Below, piece after piece: positions 26,133 through 33,157 of a stretch of 64,000 bases of DNA. The translations under genes and the position numbers were made by a program. The DNA is from Pseudomonas arcuscaelestis. Its GTDB lineage: Bacteria; Pseudomonadota; Gammaproteobacteria; Pseudomonadales; Pseudomonadaceae. Under the pieces are notes generated by a model. That model did no database searches, was not told where the DNA came from, and saw nothing but the letters and a program-made list of their open reading frames with translations. Each line of letters begins with the position of its first letter. Position 1 is the stretch's first letter. The stretch covers positions 62,001 to 126,000 of the forward strand of contig NZ_JACOPV010000006.1 of the NCBI RefSeq assembly GCF_016881005.1, written 5' to 3'.

Positions 26133-27005
26133 TCAGTCATATAACCAAGGCTTAAGCGCCGCCAGGTTTTTCACCACAATCTGCTGGGCCTCAGGTTTGG
26201 GGTCCATGTTTTTGTGGTCGATCTGATAACGCTGCAGCACATATTTCACCAGCGCACGCCGGCTTGGAATTTGCATCTGGCCGTCGACCATGCCGAAGTC
26301 GGTCTGAATGATCGCCTTCTGCGCGGTATTCAGGCGTTGATCTGGCTGAATAATCACTGACACCTCAGTGTTCCACACTTCATCCAGCGCAATCCCATGC
26401 TCAGTCTTGTCGAGTAGATCCGGTACCCCGCGAAAGCGACTAAGTACAAAATCGCGATACTCACGGTTCTTTTCGCAATAGGCGCGCACATGCCAGCGCA
26501 TCCCTGTGTTTACCAGGGTATGTGGGGCAATCAGGCGAACTTCTGGCTCAGGATTTTTCAGCGAAACATACTCGGTTTCCAGTCTGAGCCCCTCACGGCA
26601 TGCCTTGAGCAACGGCCGCAATACCTCTGGGCGAATCGAACGGTCTGGAACCTCCAACACTTGCGTGTGGGCATAGGCGAGTTTCAGCCCTTCGATATGT
26701 TCGGCGCGTTCATTGTTTTGAAACAACAATTGCAAATAGGCGCTGGCGCTGTCGTCGATAAAGCGTGGCTTGAAGGCTTTCGCCGGCACGTAGCCCTTGA
26801 GCTGTTTGTCATATGTCAAGTTTCGGGGCGCATGATCGGTTATGTAGGTGTTGATGTCCTTCGACGCCTGCTGCCGACTGATGCCGAAGCTCTGCATCAA
26901 GTGCCCCGTGGTCAGTCGACCCTCCCACCAGGCTACTGTTTCAATCAAACGATAGCGAAGTGCCAGGTCCCAGCGAACCTGGGCAATGGATTGTGTGCGT
27001 TTCAT
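26133..27005 (-). CDS. WYL-domain regulator of the CapW/BrxR type
   Basis: This 290-residue protein has an N-terminal winged helix with RWDLALRYRLIETVAWWEGR and FGISRQQASKDINTY (about residues 11-55), a linker, a WYL domain (about 120-200, with GMRWHVRAYC around Trp171 and RDFVLSRFRGV), and a C-terminal WCX-like part. This order and the RQQASKDIN word are those I associate with CapW and BrxR, repressors of CBASS, BREX and other phage-defence loci that bind a nucleotide-type ligand through WYL. GGAGG lies 5 bases before ATG. It is divergent from two unknown membrane-protein genes, with palindromic AT-rich DNA between. The controlled genes are inferred only from position. Confidence 0.8.
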   Translation of the reverse strand: MKRTQSIAQVRWDLALRYRLIETVAWWEGRLTTGHLMQSFGISRQQASKDINTYITDHAPRNLTYDKQLKGYVPAKAFKPRFIDDSASAYLQLLFQNNERAEHIEGLKLAYAHTQVLEVPDRSIRPEVLRPLLKACREGLRLETEYVSLKNPEPEVRLIAPHTLVNTGMRWHVRAYCEKNREYRDFVLSRFRGVPDLLDKTEHGIALDEVWNTEVSVIIQPDQRLNTAQKAIIQTDFGMVDGQMQIPSRRALVKYVLQRYQIDHKNMDPKPEAQQIVVKNLAALKPWLYD

Positions 27006-27034
27006 GACCCCTCCATATGACCCATAACTTTACC

Positions 27035-27076
27035 TGTATAAGTCTACAATCTAGATCTGTAATTAAACTCTACATA
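27035..27076. promoter_or_regulatory. Candidate operator of the WYL regulator
   Basis: In the AT-rich divergent gap, TGTA (27035-27038) and TACA (27071-27074) enclose an inner TACA (27045-27048) and TGTA (27058-27061). The centre is the palindrome ATCTAGAT (27049-27056) overlapping AGATCT (27053-27058). TATAAG (27037-27042) could be a -10 for the rightward genes. Nested half sites over a promoter suit autorepression, as known for CapW/BrxR. Confidence 0.45.
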
Positions 27077-27132
27077 TCGTGTGGCTGACATCAGGGCGAA
27101 ATTGACCATGCGAGGAGCTATAGGAGATGGGC

Positions 27133-27375
27133 ATGAATGAATGGATTGCGGCAGGAGCGCTGGGGCTGATCGGAGTGATTCTGTTGGTGCTGCTGTTGCA
27201 ATACCTGCGCCTTCGAGTGATTTGGCAGGGGCTCAGTAACTGTCGTGAAGCATTGCGCTGGGCACGGATTTGGGAGAGCGAGAATCGGGAACTGAAGCGT
27301 AGTCTGCGGGCTGAGCAAAAGCGCCGGGTAGAGCTTGAGGAAGCGTTGAGCGACTTACAGGACAGCACGGTGTGA
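27133..27375 (+). CDS. Small membrane-anchored coiled-coil protein
   Basis: This 80-residue protein has one N-terminal membrane helix (AGALGLIGVILLVLLLQYLRL, about residues 6-26) followed by a charged helical stretch with heptad-like spacing (ALRWARIWESENRELKRSLRAEQKRRVELEEAL, about 40-73). The second ATG (27133) is chosen because AGGAG stands six bases before it, whereas the first ATG directly abuts that site. It begins 127 bases from the divergent CapW-like gene. I recognise no family; the shape resembles small membrane scaffold or holin-like proteins, but no function is claimed. Confidence 0.6.
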   Translation: MNEWIAAGALGLIGVILLVLLLQYLRLRVIWQGLSNCREALRWARIWESENRELKRSLRAEQKRRVELEEALSDLQDSTV

Positions 27376-27535
27376 GCTCGCGCAAAGACTCATCCGGCCA
27401 AGAATAGATCGGATCGAAAGTGATACTGGCAAAATGCGATTGAGTACTAAGGAAAAATGGAACCTAGGCGATAACCTTTCCTGAGTGTTCACCCGCAGCC
27501 CCGCCATCTACAGCTTGTTTTACCGGAGCCTCTAC

Positions 27536-28777
27536 ATGCACCTTCCGCGACTGAATCCAGGACGATTCGTCACCTTCATCAGCGTGTGGATGATTTTTTC
27601 ACCCGCCCATGCCAGCACCCCTCCGATCGAACAGGCGCAAAGCGATGTGCGCAGTTACATGCAGTGTGTGCAGGACGCTTACAACGCCGACCGCTGGCAC
27701 AGCCGAACGATTGATGAATGCCGAACACAGTTCCCGGCAGTTCAATCCCTACGCCAAGGTGATTACGTTGCCGTGACTTTTACCGGCGAACAGAACCGTC
27801 TCTATGAGCAAGCACGCCAGCGTTGGATTGATTTCGACAAAGCGGTTCGTGTGCAGATCTTGTCAAAAGGGTTGGCCGAACAGTTCGCTTCAGCCAACGT
27901 TACGACCGCTTATTCCTTCGACAAATTGTCGCGGGCGCTGGATGCACGTTTCAGCGAACTTGAAGCTGCGCCCTTCAGTTGGTACCCCGCGAAAAAAGCA
28001 CCGTATCGAACCGCTCAGGGGCTAACCCTGGAGCAGGTACAGCAAAAAGAGAAGCAGCAATTTATTACCTGCCTGGAAAAGGTGGTCAACGCACCTGGCA
28101 GCCTGAGCATTACCAAAACGAACTTCGACAACCAGGCACGTCAATGCCTTCAGGAGATCTCCCGTTTCAACCTTGACGGCTCAAACGCGATTTTCCAGCC
28201 TGAGACGTTCCAGGCAATAACTGCCCAAGGTTGGCAAGTGATTGCTGCGCAGCAAAGCAAGGCCGAAGAAGCCGAGCGGGTTCGCCTGGCGAAGGAAGAG
28301 GCCGAATCCTGGCCTAGTTTGATCAAGGCGCTGCTGGGCAAGATAGTGGTTGCCCTGTTGGCAATCGGTGGTCTTTACGCGCTTTGGCGGGCATTTCTCA
28401 ATGCGCCTGCATCCAGCACCGGGTCTTCACGAGACAACTACGGTCACAGTACCGGGGGTGGTTACAGCTACAGCCCTACATCCGACCAGCGAGACCCGCC
28501 TAGTCAAAGCACAGAGCGTATTAGCAGATCAAAGCCTGTGGACCTGGGCACGTTTACGCTCAAACATCGCAAAGTCGGCCCACTGACGACGCAACATCGC
28601 TGCGCCAGCTGCACCCATTGGCGCGGTGAGCGCACGCCCCATCCGGTGACGCGGGAGTGGTATGTGAAACACGATACCAAGGGCCCCTGTGGCCACAAAC
28701 ATCCCGGCTCGCCGCATGGCGTAAAGCGAGACATGGAGGGGTTTTATTGCAAGGACTTTCAGGAGGGTGGATTCTGA
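27536..28777 (+). CDS. Membrane protein with Cys-hairpin ectodomain and zinc-ribbon-like tail
   Basis: This 413-residue protein is of unknown family. A signal peptide (about residues 1-26) leads into a helical, probably periplasmic region with two similar Cys-pair segments (YMQC at 44 with Cys62; FITC at 179 with Cys204). Then come an acidic helix (about 238-258), one membrane segment (about 265-287), a Gly/Ser/Tyr linker, and a C-terminal tail. The tail has CASC (356-359), GPCGH (Cys385) and YCKDF (Cys405) plus several His, a plausible zinc knuckle facing the cytoplasm. ATG 27536 follows GGAG. It lies 160 bases after the small coiled-coil gene and may share its regulation by the WYL protein. 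Confidence 0.68.
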   Translation: MHLPRLNPGRFVTFISVWMIFSPAHASTPPIEQAQSDVRSYMQCVQDAYNADRWHSRTIDECRTQFPAVQSLRQGDYVAVTFTGEQNRLYEQARQRWIDFDKAVRVQILSKGLAEQFASANVTTAYSFDKLSRALDARFSELEAAPFSWYPAKKAPYRTAQGLTLEQVQQKEKQQFITCLEKVVNAPGSLSITKTNFDNQARQCLQEISRFNLDGSNAIFQPETFQAITAQGWQVIAAQQSKAEEAERVRLAKEEAESWPSLIKALLGKIVVALLAIGGLYALWRAFLNAPASSTGSSRDNYGHSTGGGYSYSPTSDQRDPPSQSTERISRSKPVDLGTFTLKHRKVGPLTTQHRCASCTHWRGERTPHPVTREWYVKHDTKGPCGHKHPGSPHGVKRDMEGFYCKDFQEGGF

Positions 28778-29131
28778 GGGGAGCTGTCAGGTATAGGCGG
28801 ACTTGTTGAAGTAGCTAGAGCTTGTTGCACTTGGCAAAGTCCAGGCTGACAAGCCTTTACCTGTTCACCTAGTCATTCTTGCAGCCACAATCGTCGGCGC
28901 GTAGGCATTAAAAAGCCGGCTTGTGGCCGGCTCCTAGGGGACGGTCTTGGCTAATTTATGGTAAGCCGCAACCGCCTTAAAATCGTTGCTCCGGCGCTGG
29001 GGCCGGGAGTTGGCTGCGGGCAGTGTGTGCCGCGCCAGGCCCGCTGGCGTGCTGAGCAGCCGGGGCTAAATGTGCGGCGTAGCATACTGAGTATCGCTGC
29101 CGTTGCCCAGCAAAAAATCACCTGCAACCGC
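28778..29131. other. 354-base gap with one terminator
   Basis: Between the Cys-rich membrane protein gene and the convergent repressor gene I see no convincing gene. The only clear element is the hairpin at 28914-28932. A 67-codon frame on the plus strand (28958-29161) and an antisense one lack ribosome sites and protein-like composition. The G+C-rich part after 28960 looks like eroded coding or repeat DNA. Confidence 0.5.
28914..28932. terminator. Terminator hairpin
   Basis: AGCCGGC and GCCGGCT form a 7-bp stem with a five-base loop (TTGTG), preceded by AAAA on the plus strand. That gives a T run when read from the minus strand, so it should stop transcription of the leftward repressor gene and may also serve the rightward gene. 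Confidence 0.7.
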
Positions 29132-29842
29132 TCAAGTCGGGCGGCTGTCGCGCAGGCTTGACCACCAGAATACCCAGCCAAGGATGATCAGCCGCTGATT
29201 TTTCAGTTGAGTCTGGCTGTAGGTCTCTGTGGGGTGTTCGTCGCTGTCGTGGCTGTGCAAGCGCAGGGTGCCGTTAGCGCGTTGGCTGATGCTGTGGATG
29301 CGCAGGCGGCCGTTGTGCAGGAGGGCGTAGAGTTCACCTTCGACGATGTCGGTCATGCCCTTGTCGATGGCCAGGGTGCTGCCGCGTGGCAGCAAGGGGC
29401 TCATGTTGCTGGCGGGCATGGTGACGCATATCGCTTGGGCGGGGTCGACGCCAACGGCACTCAGCGCACGTACGGGCAGGCGCAGGTAGCGGCTGGTAAT
29501 GGGCCGTAGTTGCTTGGATTGGACGCTGTAGAACGGTAGGTGGATGTCTTCTGCGGTGTTAGCGGCAAGCAGGCTTGGGTCTGTCGGTTCGGTGCCCGGT
29601 TTGCGCAGCGCGGCATTGTTGCGCGGTAAGGGGGTTGGATGTTTGGGGCCTTCGCCGCTACGTAGCCACTTGCTGCAAACGCACAGTAGGTCGGCAATTT
29701 CATCGAGACGCGCCAAGGGCACGCCTCGTTTGAACCAGTTGTTGACGTGCTGCGGAGTTACCTGGCGCTGCGCCGCGAAGTCGGAAGGCGACAGGCTGCA
29801 CTCGTGCAGAAGGTTTTTGAGTCGATCACCGGATGTATTCAT
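29132..29842 (-). CDS. CI-like repressor with degenerate S24 peptidase domain
   Basis: This 236-residue protein has an N-terminal helix-turn-helix (LKNLLHECSLSPSDFAAQRQVTPQHVNNWFKRG, about residues 9-41) and a C-terminal S24/LexA-like fold (about 125-225). Intact relatives have GNSMEP or GDSM with the catalytic Ser; here the segment reads MPASNMSPLLPRGS, with Asn in place of Ser. The region that should supply the catalytic Lys reads GRLRIHSIS, with His. Self-cleavage is therefore unlikely, so this would be a repressor insensitive to RecA, or one that uses another signal. No phage structural gene is near. A dyad lies just upstream (29902-29928). Confidence 0.8.
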   Translation of the reverse strand: MNTSGDRLKNLLHECSLSPSDFAAQRQVTPQHVNNWFKRGVPLARLDEIADLLCVCSKWLRSGEGPKHPTPLPRNNAALRKPGTEPTDPSLLAANTAEDIHLPFYSVQSKQLRPITSRYLRLPVRALSAVGVDPAQAICVTMPASNMSPLLPRGSTLAIDKGMTDIVEGELYALLHNGRLRIHSISQRANGTLRLHSHDSDEHPTETYSQTQLKNQRLIILGWVFWWSSLRDSRPT

Positions 29843-30117
29843 GAGGCCTGAGTCTAAAGGCCTTCAAAGGGTGGGGCTATAAACGCGAGGTTCATTTTTT
29901 AGCCTGCAAATGGGCCGGGTTTACAGGCATTGCCGTGGGTGGCGTAGGAGTTTTCTTTGTAAAAATATTCAACTTGGATTGCGTTCGGATCTATCCTACG
30001 TCCGCTGCCGCCTTTTCGCTGTTGTTAGGACAGTGCATCAGGGCTAATTTCCTCGGGTCGTCTTTTTGGATGGCCGGGCGTGAGAACCCGTTGATGAATA
30101 TAGCGGCGAGCATGTTA
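29843..30117. other. Gap upstream of the repressor and RNA leader
   Basis: The first part holds the repressor promoter region with two AGGCCT palindromes (29844-29849 and 29858-29863) and the dyad at 29902-29928. The rest (29930-30117) is less G+C-rich in places and has no convincing gene. A 101-codon frame from 29935 runs through the RNA leader and is treated as accidental. TTGATG at 30091-30096 is a weak -35 candidate for the leader. Confidence 0.45.
29902..29928. promoter_or_regulatory. Candidate repressor operator dyad
   Basis: GCCTGCAAA (29902-29910) and TTTACAGGC (29920-29928) are inverted copies differing at one base, nine bases apart, about 60 bases upstream of the repressor start. 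Arm length and spacing fit a dimeric CI-like regulator, and autoregulation is likely. Confidence 0.5.
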
Positions 30118-30252
30118 TGGCGGCCGTGCGCGGGCAGACTTCGGTCTGGCCGAGTTTTCCTATGTTCCCTCGGTTTCTCACCCTGCGTACGGCTGCCACC
30201 CTTAAATCCCGTGAGAAGGATTGAGGTGGTGGCTCCTTAATGGAACGAGGAG
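30118..30252 (+). promoter_or_regulatory. Structured RNA leader of the DUF6124-DUF3077 genes
   Basis: Bases 30118-30134 pair with 30182-30198 in a continuous 17-bp stem that includes three G.U wobbles. The wobbles pair only in plus-strand RNA. Inside, with no gap between helices, lie a UUCG-capped hairpin (CAGAC 30135-30139 with GTCTG 30144-30148) and a second hairpin (GCCGAG 30149-30154 with CTCGGT 30169-30174). The joining strand TTCTCAC (30175-30181) is fully complementary to GTGAGAA (30211-30217), giving a pseudoknot or an alternative helix. Further on, CTCCT (30233-30237) can cover the ribosome site AGGAG (30248-30252) that precedes the ATG at 30260. This is direct base-pair evidence for a cis-acting RNA; its ligand or signal is unknown. 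Confidence 0.75.
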
Positions 30253-30259
30253 TTACGCC

Positions 30260-30532
30260 ATGAAAAAAATAGTCCCAGATCCACCTGCCTCCCTCATCAC
30301 CACCCCCTATTTTTCCATCCACAGCGACCTTATCCCGCCTGACTCCCTGGCTTTCGCCAGCGAACTGCTGCGCGGCATCCACGAAACTACCGACCAATTC
30401 TGCCGAGCCCACGCCAATGAACCGGACCAAGGCATGCTGATGAGCGTGCTGCATTCGGCCGAGATGGCCAGAGCGTTGGTCGAGCACGCGCTGAGCACCC
30501 TGCAAGCCATGGACGCGAGGGGAGAGCCATGA
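30260..30532 (+). CDS. DUF6124-type small protein
   Basis: This 90-residue soluble acidic protein starts MKKIVPDPPASL, followed by a helical body (DSLAFASELLRGIHETTDQFC, then VLHSAEMARALVEHALSTLQAM). I recognise the pattern of small Pseudomonas proteins grouped as DUF6124 and usually beside DUF3077 genes; no function is established. AGGAG stands seven bases before the ATG and can be masked by the leader hairpin. The stop overlaps the next start by four bases, so both proteins are made together. Confidence 0.75.
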   Translation: MKKIVPDPPASLITTPYFSIHSDLIPPDSLAFASELLRGIHETTDQFCRAHANEPDQGMLMSVLHSAEMARALVEHALSTLQAMDARGEP

Positions 30533-30792
30533 GCACGCAGACGGGTGAAACAGTAGGCGTTGTTAATTTCATCTGCAGCGAGCAAGTACCTATGGGGCTG
30601 TTTCGCATCCGCCCGGGGGTGCCCTGTGACTACGCGCTGGAGCAGGCTTCAACCGTGCTTGGATGCGTGCATAAGCTGATTCAGGCAGGGCTGCTGGATG
30701 AAGACGGCGAGATGATGTGGGCCGCTTATTTTCTGAGCGAATTCGCCAAGGCGCTTGTTGATGATGTGGGGTTGGGGATTAACCAGGCTTGA
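30529..30792 (+). CDS. DUF3077-type small protein
   Basis: This 87-residue protein, with features PMGLFRIRPGVPCDYALEQASTVLGCV and a helical C-terminal half (MMWAAYFLSEFAKALVDDVG), fits the Pseudomonas-specific DUF3077 family. The ATG overlaps the upstream stop (ATGA) and has its own GGGGAGAG site. There is no signal peptide or membrane segment. The family has no known role; its conserved pairing with DUF6124 and the leader suggests one regulated unit. A terminator follows. Confidence 0.78.
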   Translation: MSTQTGETVGVVNFICSEQVPMGLFRIRPGVPCDYALEQASTVLGCVHKLIQAGLLDEDGEMMWAAYFLSEFAKALVDDVGLGINQA

Positions 30793-30825
30793 ACTCGCGT
30801 CAACCGAGACCAGCGGCCAACAAAA

Positions 30826-30845
30826 AGCCCCGCATTGGCGGGGCT
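30826..30845. terminator. Bidirectional terminator
   Basis: AGCCCCGC and GCGGGGCT form an 8-bp stem with a four-base loop (ATTG), flanked by AAAA on the left and CTTTG on the right, between the convergent DUF3077 and ppa genes. It suits termination from both directions. Confidence 0.85.
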
Positions 30846-30863
30846 CTTTGATAAGTGGGTTGC

Positions 30864-31391
30864 TTAGCCTTTGTAGGCAGCGACCGACTTGGTGATTGCG
30901 GCGCGGGCGGCGTCAGCGCCTTCCCAGCCTTCGATCTTGACCCACTTGCCTTTTTCGAGGTCTTTGTAGTTCTCGAAGAAGTGCTTGATTTGCTCCAGCA
31001 GCAGGGCTGGCAGGTCGGTGTATTCTTTGATGTCGACGTACAGCTGCGACAGTTTGTCGTGCGGTACAGCGATAACTTTGGCGTCGCCGCCGCCGTCGTC
31101 GGTCATGTTCAGGATGCCGACCGGACGGGCACGGATAACCGAACCTGGGGCTACTGGGTACGGGGTAACAACCAGCACGTCGAGGGGATCACCGTCGTCA
31201 GCCAGGGTGTTCGGGATGTAACCGTAGTTGGCCGGGTAGAACATCGGGGTGGCCATGAAACGGTCAACGAACAGGCAGTCGCTGTCCTTGTCGATCTCGT
31301 ACTTGATCGGGGCGTGGTTGGCTGGAATCTCGATGGCGACGTAGATGTCGTTCGGCAGGTCTTTGCCAGCCGGAATCTTGCTGTAGCTCAT
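30864..31391 (-). CDS. ppa: Inorganic pyrophosphatase
   Basis: This 175-residue family I pyrophosphatase hydrolyses PPi to phosphate and so pulls biosynthetic reactions forward in the cytosol. The signature [10 protein letters not shown] with its metal-binding aspartates is present, as are [20 protein letters not shown] and [10 protein letters not shown] near the C-terminus. Length is standard for the hexameric bacterial type. It has its own promoter with a perfect TATAAT on the minus strand. Confidence 0.97.
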   Translation of the reverse strand: MSYSKIPAGKDLPNDIYVAIEIPANHAPIKYEIDKDSDCLFVDRFMATPMFYPANYGYIPNTLADDGDPLDVLVVTPYPVAPGSVIRARPVGILNMTDDGGGDAKVIAVPHDKLSQLYVDIKEYTDLPALLLEQIKHFFENYKDLEKGKWVKIEGWEGADAARAAITKSVAAYKG

Positions 31392-31429
31392 TGGGCAGTG
31401 CCCCCATGTTTGGCCAAAAATTGGTCGCG

Positions 31430-31458
31430 ATTATAGGCACATTCCGCCGTGCTTGCCA
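31430..31458 (-). promoter_or_regulatory. ppa promoter
   Basis: On the minus strand a perfect TATAAT (31435-31430) lies about 38 bases before the ppa start. TGGCAA (31458-31453) stands 17 bases upstream as a weak -35. Confidence 0.5.
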
Positions 31459-31482
31459 CGTCCGCCCTGATGTCCGGCAGTG

Positions 31483-32298
31483 TCAGTCTTGGCGCTGCTG
31501 GTAGTGAGGGTGGTTGTGCTGCAATTGCTGCAGGCGCGCCAGTGGGTCTTGGCGGTAAAAACCGCGCAGCTGTTGGTACACCGCGGGGTAGGCAGCATCG
31601 AGCAGGTCGGGGGCGCTGAAGAAGTATTCGCTGGTGACGGCGAAGAACTCCGCAGGGTTTTCCGCCGCGTACGGGTCGATGGCGGTCTCGGCGTCGGGGT
31701 TGCGGTCCAGTTGGTGGTTGAGGTCGTCAAACGCGTCTTGCATGGCCTTGGCCCAGTCGCTTACGCGCATGTCGTTGTGCAGCGGCGGCAGGCCGTTGGC
31801 GTCGCCGTTGAGCATGTCGAGCTTGTGCGCCAATTCGTGGATGACCAGGTTGTAGCCTTCCCAGCCGCCGCTGGAAAGCACCCCCGGCCAGGCCAGGATG
31901 ACCGGGCCCTGTTGCCAGGCTTCACCGCTGTGCTCGCCGTTCCACTCATGCTCAACGCCGCTGGCATCGCGATGGCGCTGTGGGCTGATGAAGTCGTCGG
32001 GGTAGAGCACTATTTCGTGAAAGCCCTGGTACCAGTTCAGTTCACCCAGGTGCAGCAACGGCAGTTGGGCCTGGGCAGCCAGAAACAACCGCTGTTCGCC
32101 GTCCAGTTCTACACCGGGTAGGGCGCTCAGGTGCTTTTCATGCAGAAACAGTACGCAGGCTTCACGCAGCCAGTGGTCTTCGTCGGCTGTCAGGCCGTCG
32201 AGCATCGGCAAGCGCTCACGAACCCGCTGCCAGCGCTGCGGGTCGATGGGATGGCGTGCCAGGGTGCGGCGACGGCGCCAGGCGCTCAAAGACCACAT
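31483..32298 (-). CDS. mtfA: Zinc-dependent peptidase of the MtfA family
   Basis: This 271-residue protein has the gluzincin motif VIHELAHKLDMLNGD, followed downstream by the region with the third zinc ligand (ENPAEFFAVTSEYFF). In E. coli MtfA is an aminopeptidase that binds the glucose regulator Mlc; Pseudomonas has no classic PTS-glucose Mlc circuit, so the partner here is unknown. The N-terminal RRRRTLARHPI is typical. It ends 10 bases before the dedA gene region on the same strand, so the two may be co-transcribed. Confidence 0.9.
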   Translation of the reverse strand: MWSLSAWRRRRTLARHPIDPQRWQRVRERLPMLDGLTADEDHWLREACVLFLHEKHLSALPGVELDGEQRLFLAAQAQLPLLHLGELNWYQGFHEIVLYPDDFISPQRHRDASGVEHEWNGEHSGEAWQQGPVILAWPGVLSSGGWEGYNLVIHELAHKLDMLNGDANGLPPLHNDMRVSDWAKAMQDAFDDLNHQLDRNPDAETAIDPYAAENPAEFFAVTSEYFFSAPDLLDAAYPAVYQQLRGFYRQDPLARLQQLQHNHPHYQQRQD

Positions 32299-32307
32299 GG
32301 CCAGGGC

Positions 32308-32955
32308 TTAGTTGACCTTGGCGGGGCGGTGCATGCGGCTGCGCACGATGCCAATGATCATCGGCACCAGGGAAAGCAGGATGATGGCGACGATCATCAA
32401 CGACAGGTTCTGTTTGATGAACGGGACGTTGCCAAAGAAGTAGCCGAGGGTTACCAGGCCGCCAACCCAGAGCACGGTGCCAGCAACGCTAAACCCAAGG
32501 AAGCGTGGGTAATGCATTTTCGCGATACCCGCCACGAAGGGGGCAAAGGTACGCAGAATTGGCAGGAACCGCGCCAGGGTTACGGTTTTGCCGCCATGGC
32601 GGTCGTAGAAATCGTGCGTTTGCTGCAGGTAGTCGCGGCGGAAGATTTTCGAGTTGGGATTACGGAACAATCGTTCCCCGGCTGTTCGGCCGATGACGTA
32701 GTTGGTGCTGTCGCCAAGAATTGCCGCCACCATCAGCAAGCCGCCTAGCAGTACCGGGTCCATGCCGCCGCCAGCAGCCACTGCACCGGCAATGAACAGC
32801 AGGGAATCACCGGGCAGGAATGGCATAACTACCAGGCCGGTTTCGCAGAAAATAACCAGGAACAGAATCGCGTAGATCCATGGGCCATAGTTGTTGACCA
32901 GTAAATCGAGGTAGGCGTCGAGATGCAGAATGAGGTCTAGCGGGTTGAAATCCAT
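32308..32955 (-). CDS. DedA-family membrane protein
   Basis: This 215-residue protein has four to five membrane segments and the DedA signatures FCETGLVVMPFLPGDSLLF, LGDSTNYVIGRTAGERLF and RFLPILRTFAPFVAGIAKM. DedA proteins are proposed undecaprenyl-phosphate or phospholipid flippases needed for envelope homeostasis. ATG 32955 is chosen over an in-frame GTG nine bases upstream because AGGTG stands six bases before it. Confidence 0.92.
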   Translation of the reverse strand: MDFNPLDLILHLDAYLDLLVNNYGPWIYAILFLVIFCETGLVVMPFLPGDSLLFIAGAVAAGGGMDPVLLGGLLMVAAILGDSTNYVIGRTAGERLFRNPNSKIFRRDYLQQTHDFYDRHGGKTVTLARFLPILRTFAPFVAGIAKMHYPRFLGFSVAGTVLWVGGLVTLGYFFGNVPFIKQNLSLMIVAIILLSLVPMIIGIVRSRMHRPAKVN

Positions 32956-33157
32956 GTACAGCACCTGTGTTCTTTGAACCCGGTCGAGGGCTTGCGATGG
33001 CTGGCAGTGCGGATGCGATCAGCCGCTACCCGAGTGATGGGTAAAGTTTCACACATTTAAGAGGGCGCATTATACGGAGGCGACAAGATTGTGCCTGGGC
33101 AGTTTGTAGCGGCGGGTTACCAAGATGGGAAGGTAGTGACACAAATTCTGTTGGAGC

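Noticed and set aside
29935..30240. A 101-codon plus-strand frame through the RNA leader
   Set aside because: It has no ribosome site, its composition looks random, and the base pairing of 30118-30217 explains the sequence better.
29132..30792. Prophage or tailocin locus around the CI-like repressor
   Set aside because: No structural, lysis or integrase genes are present, so only an orphan regulator can be supported.
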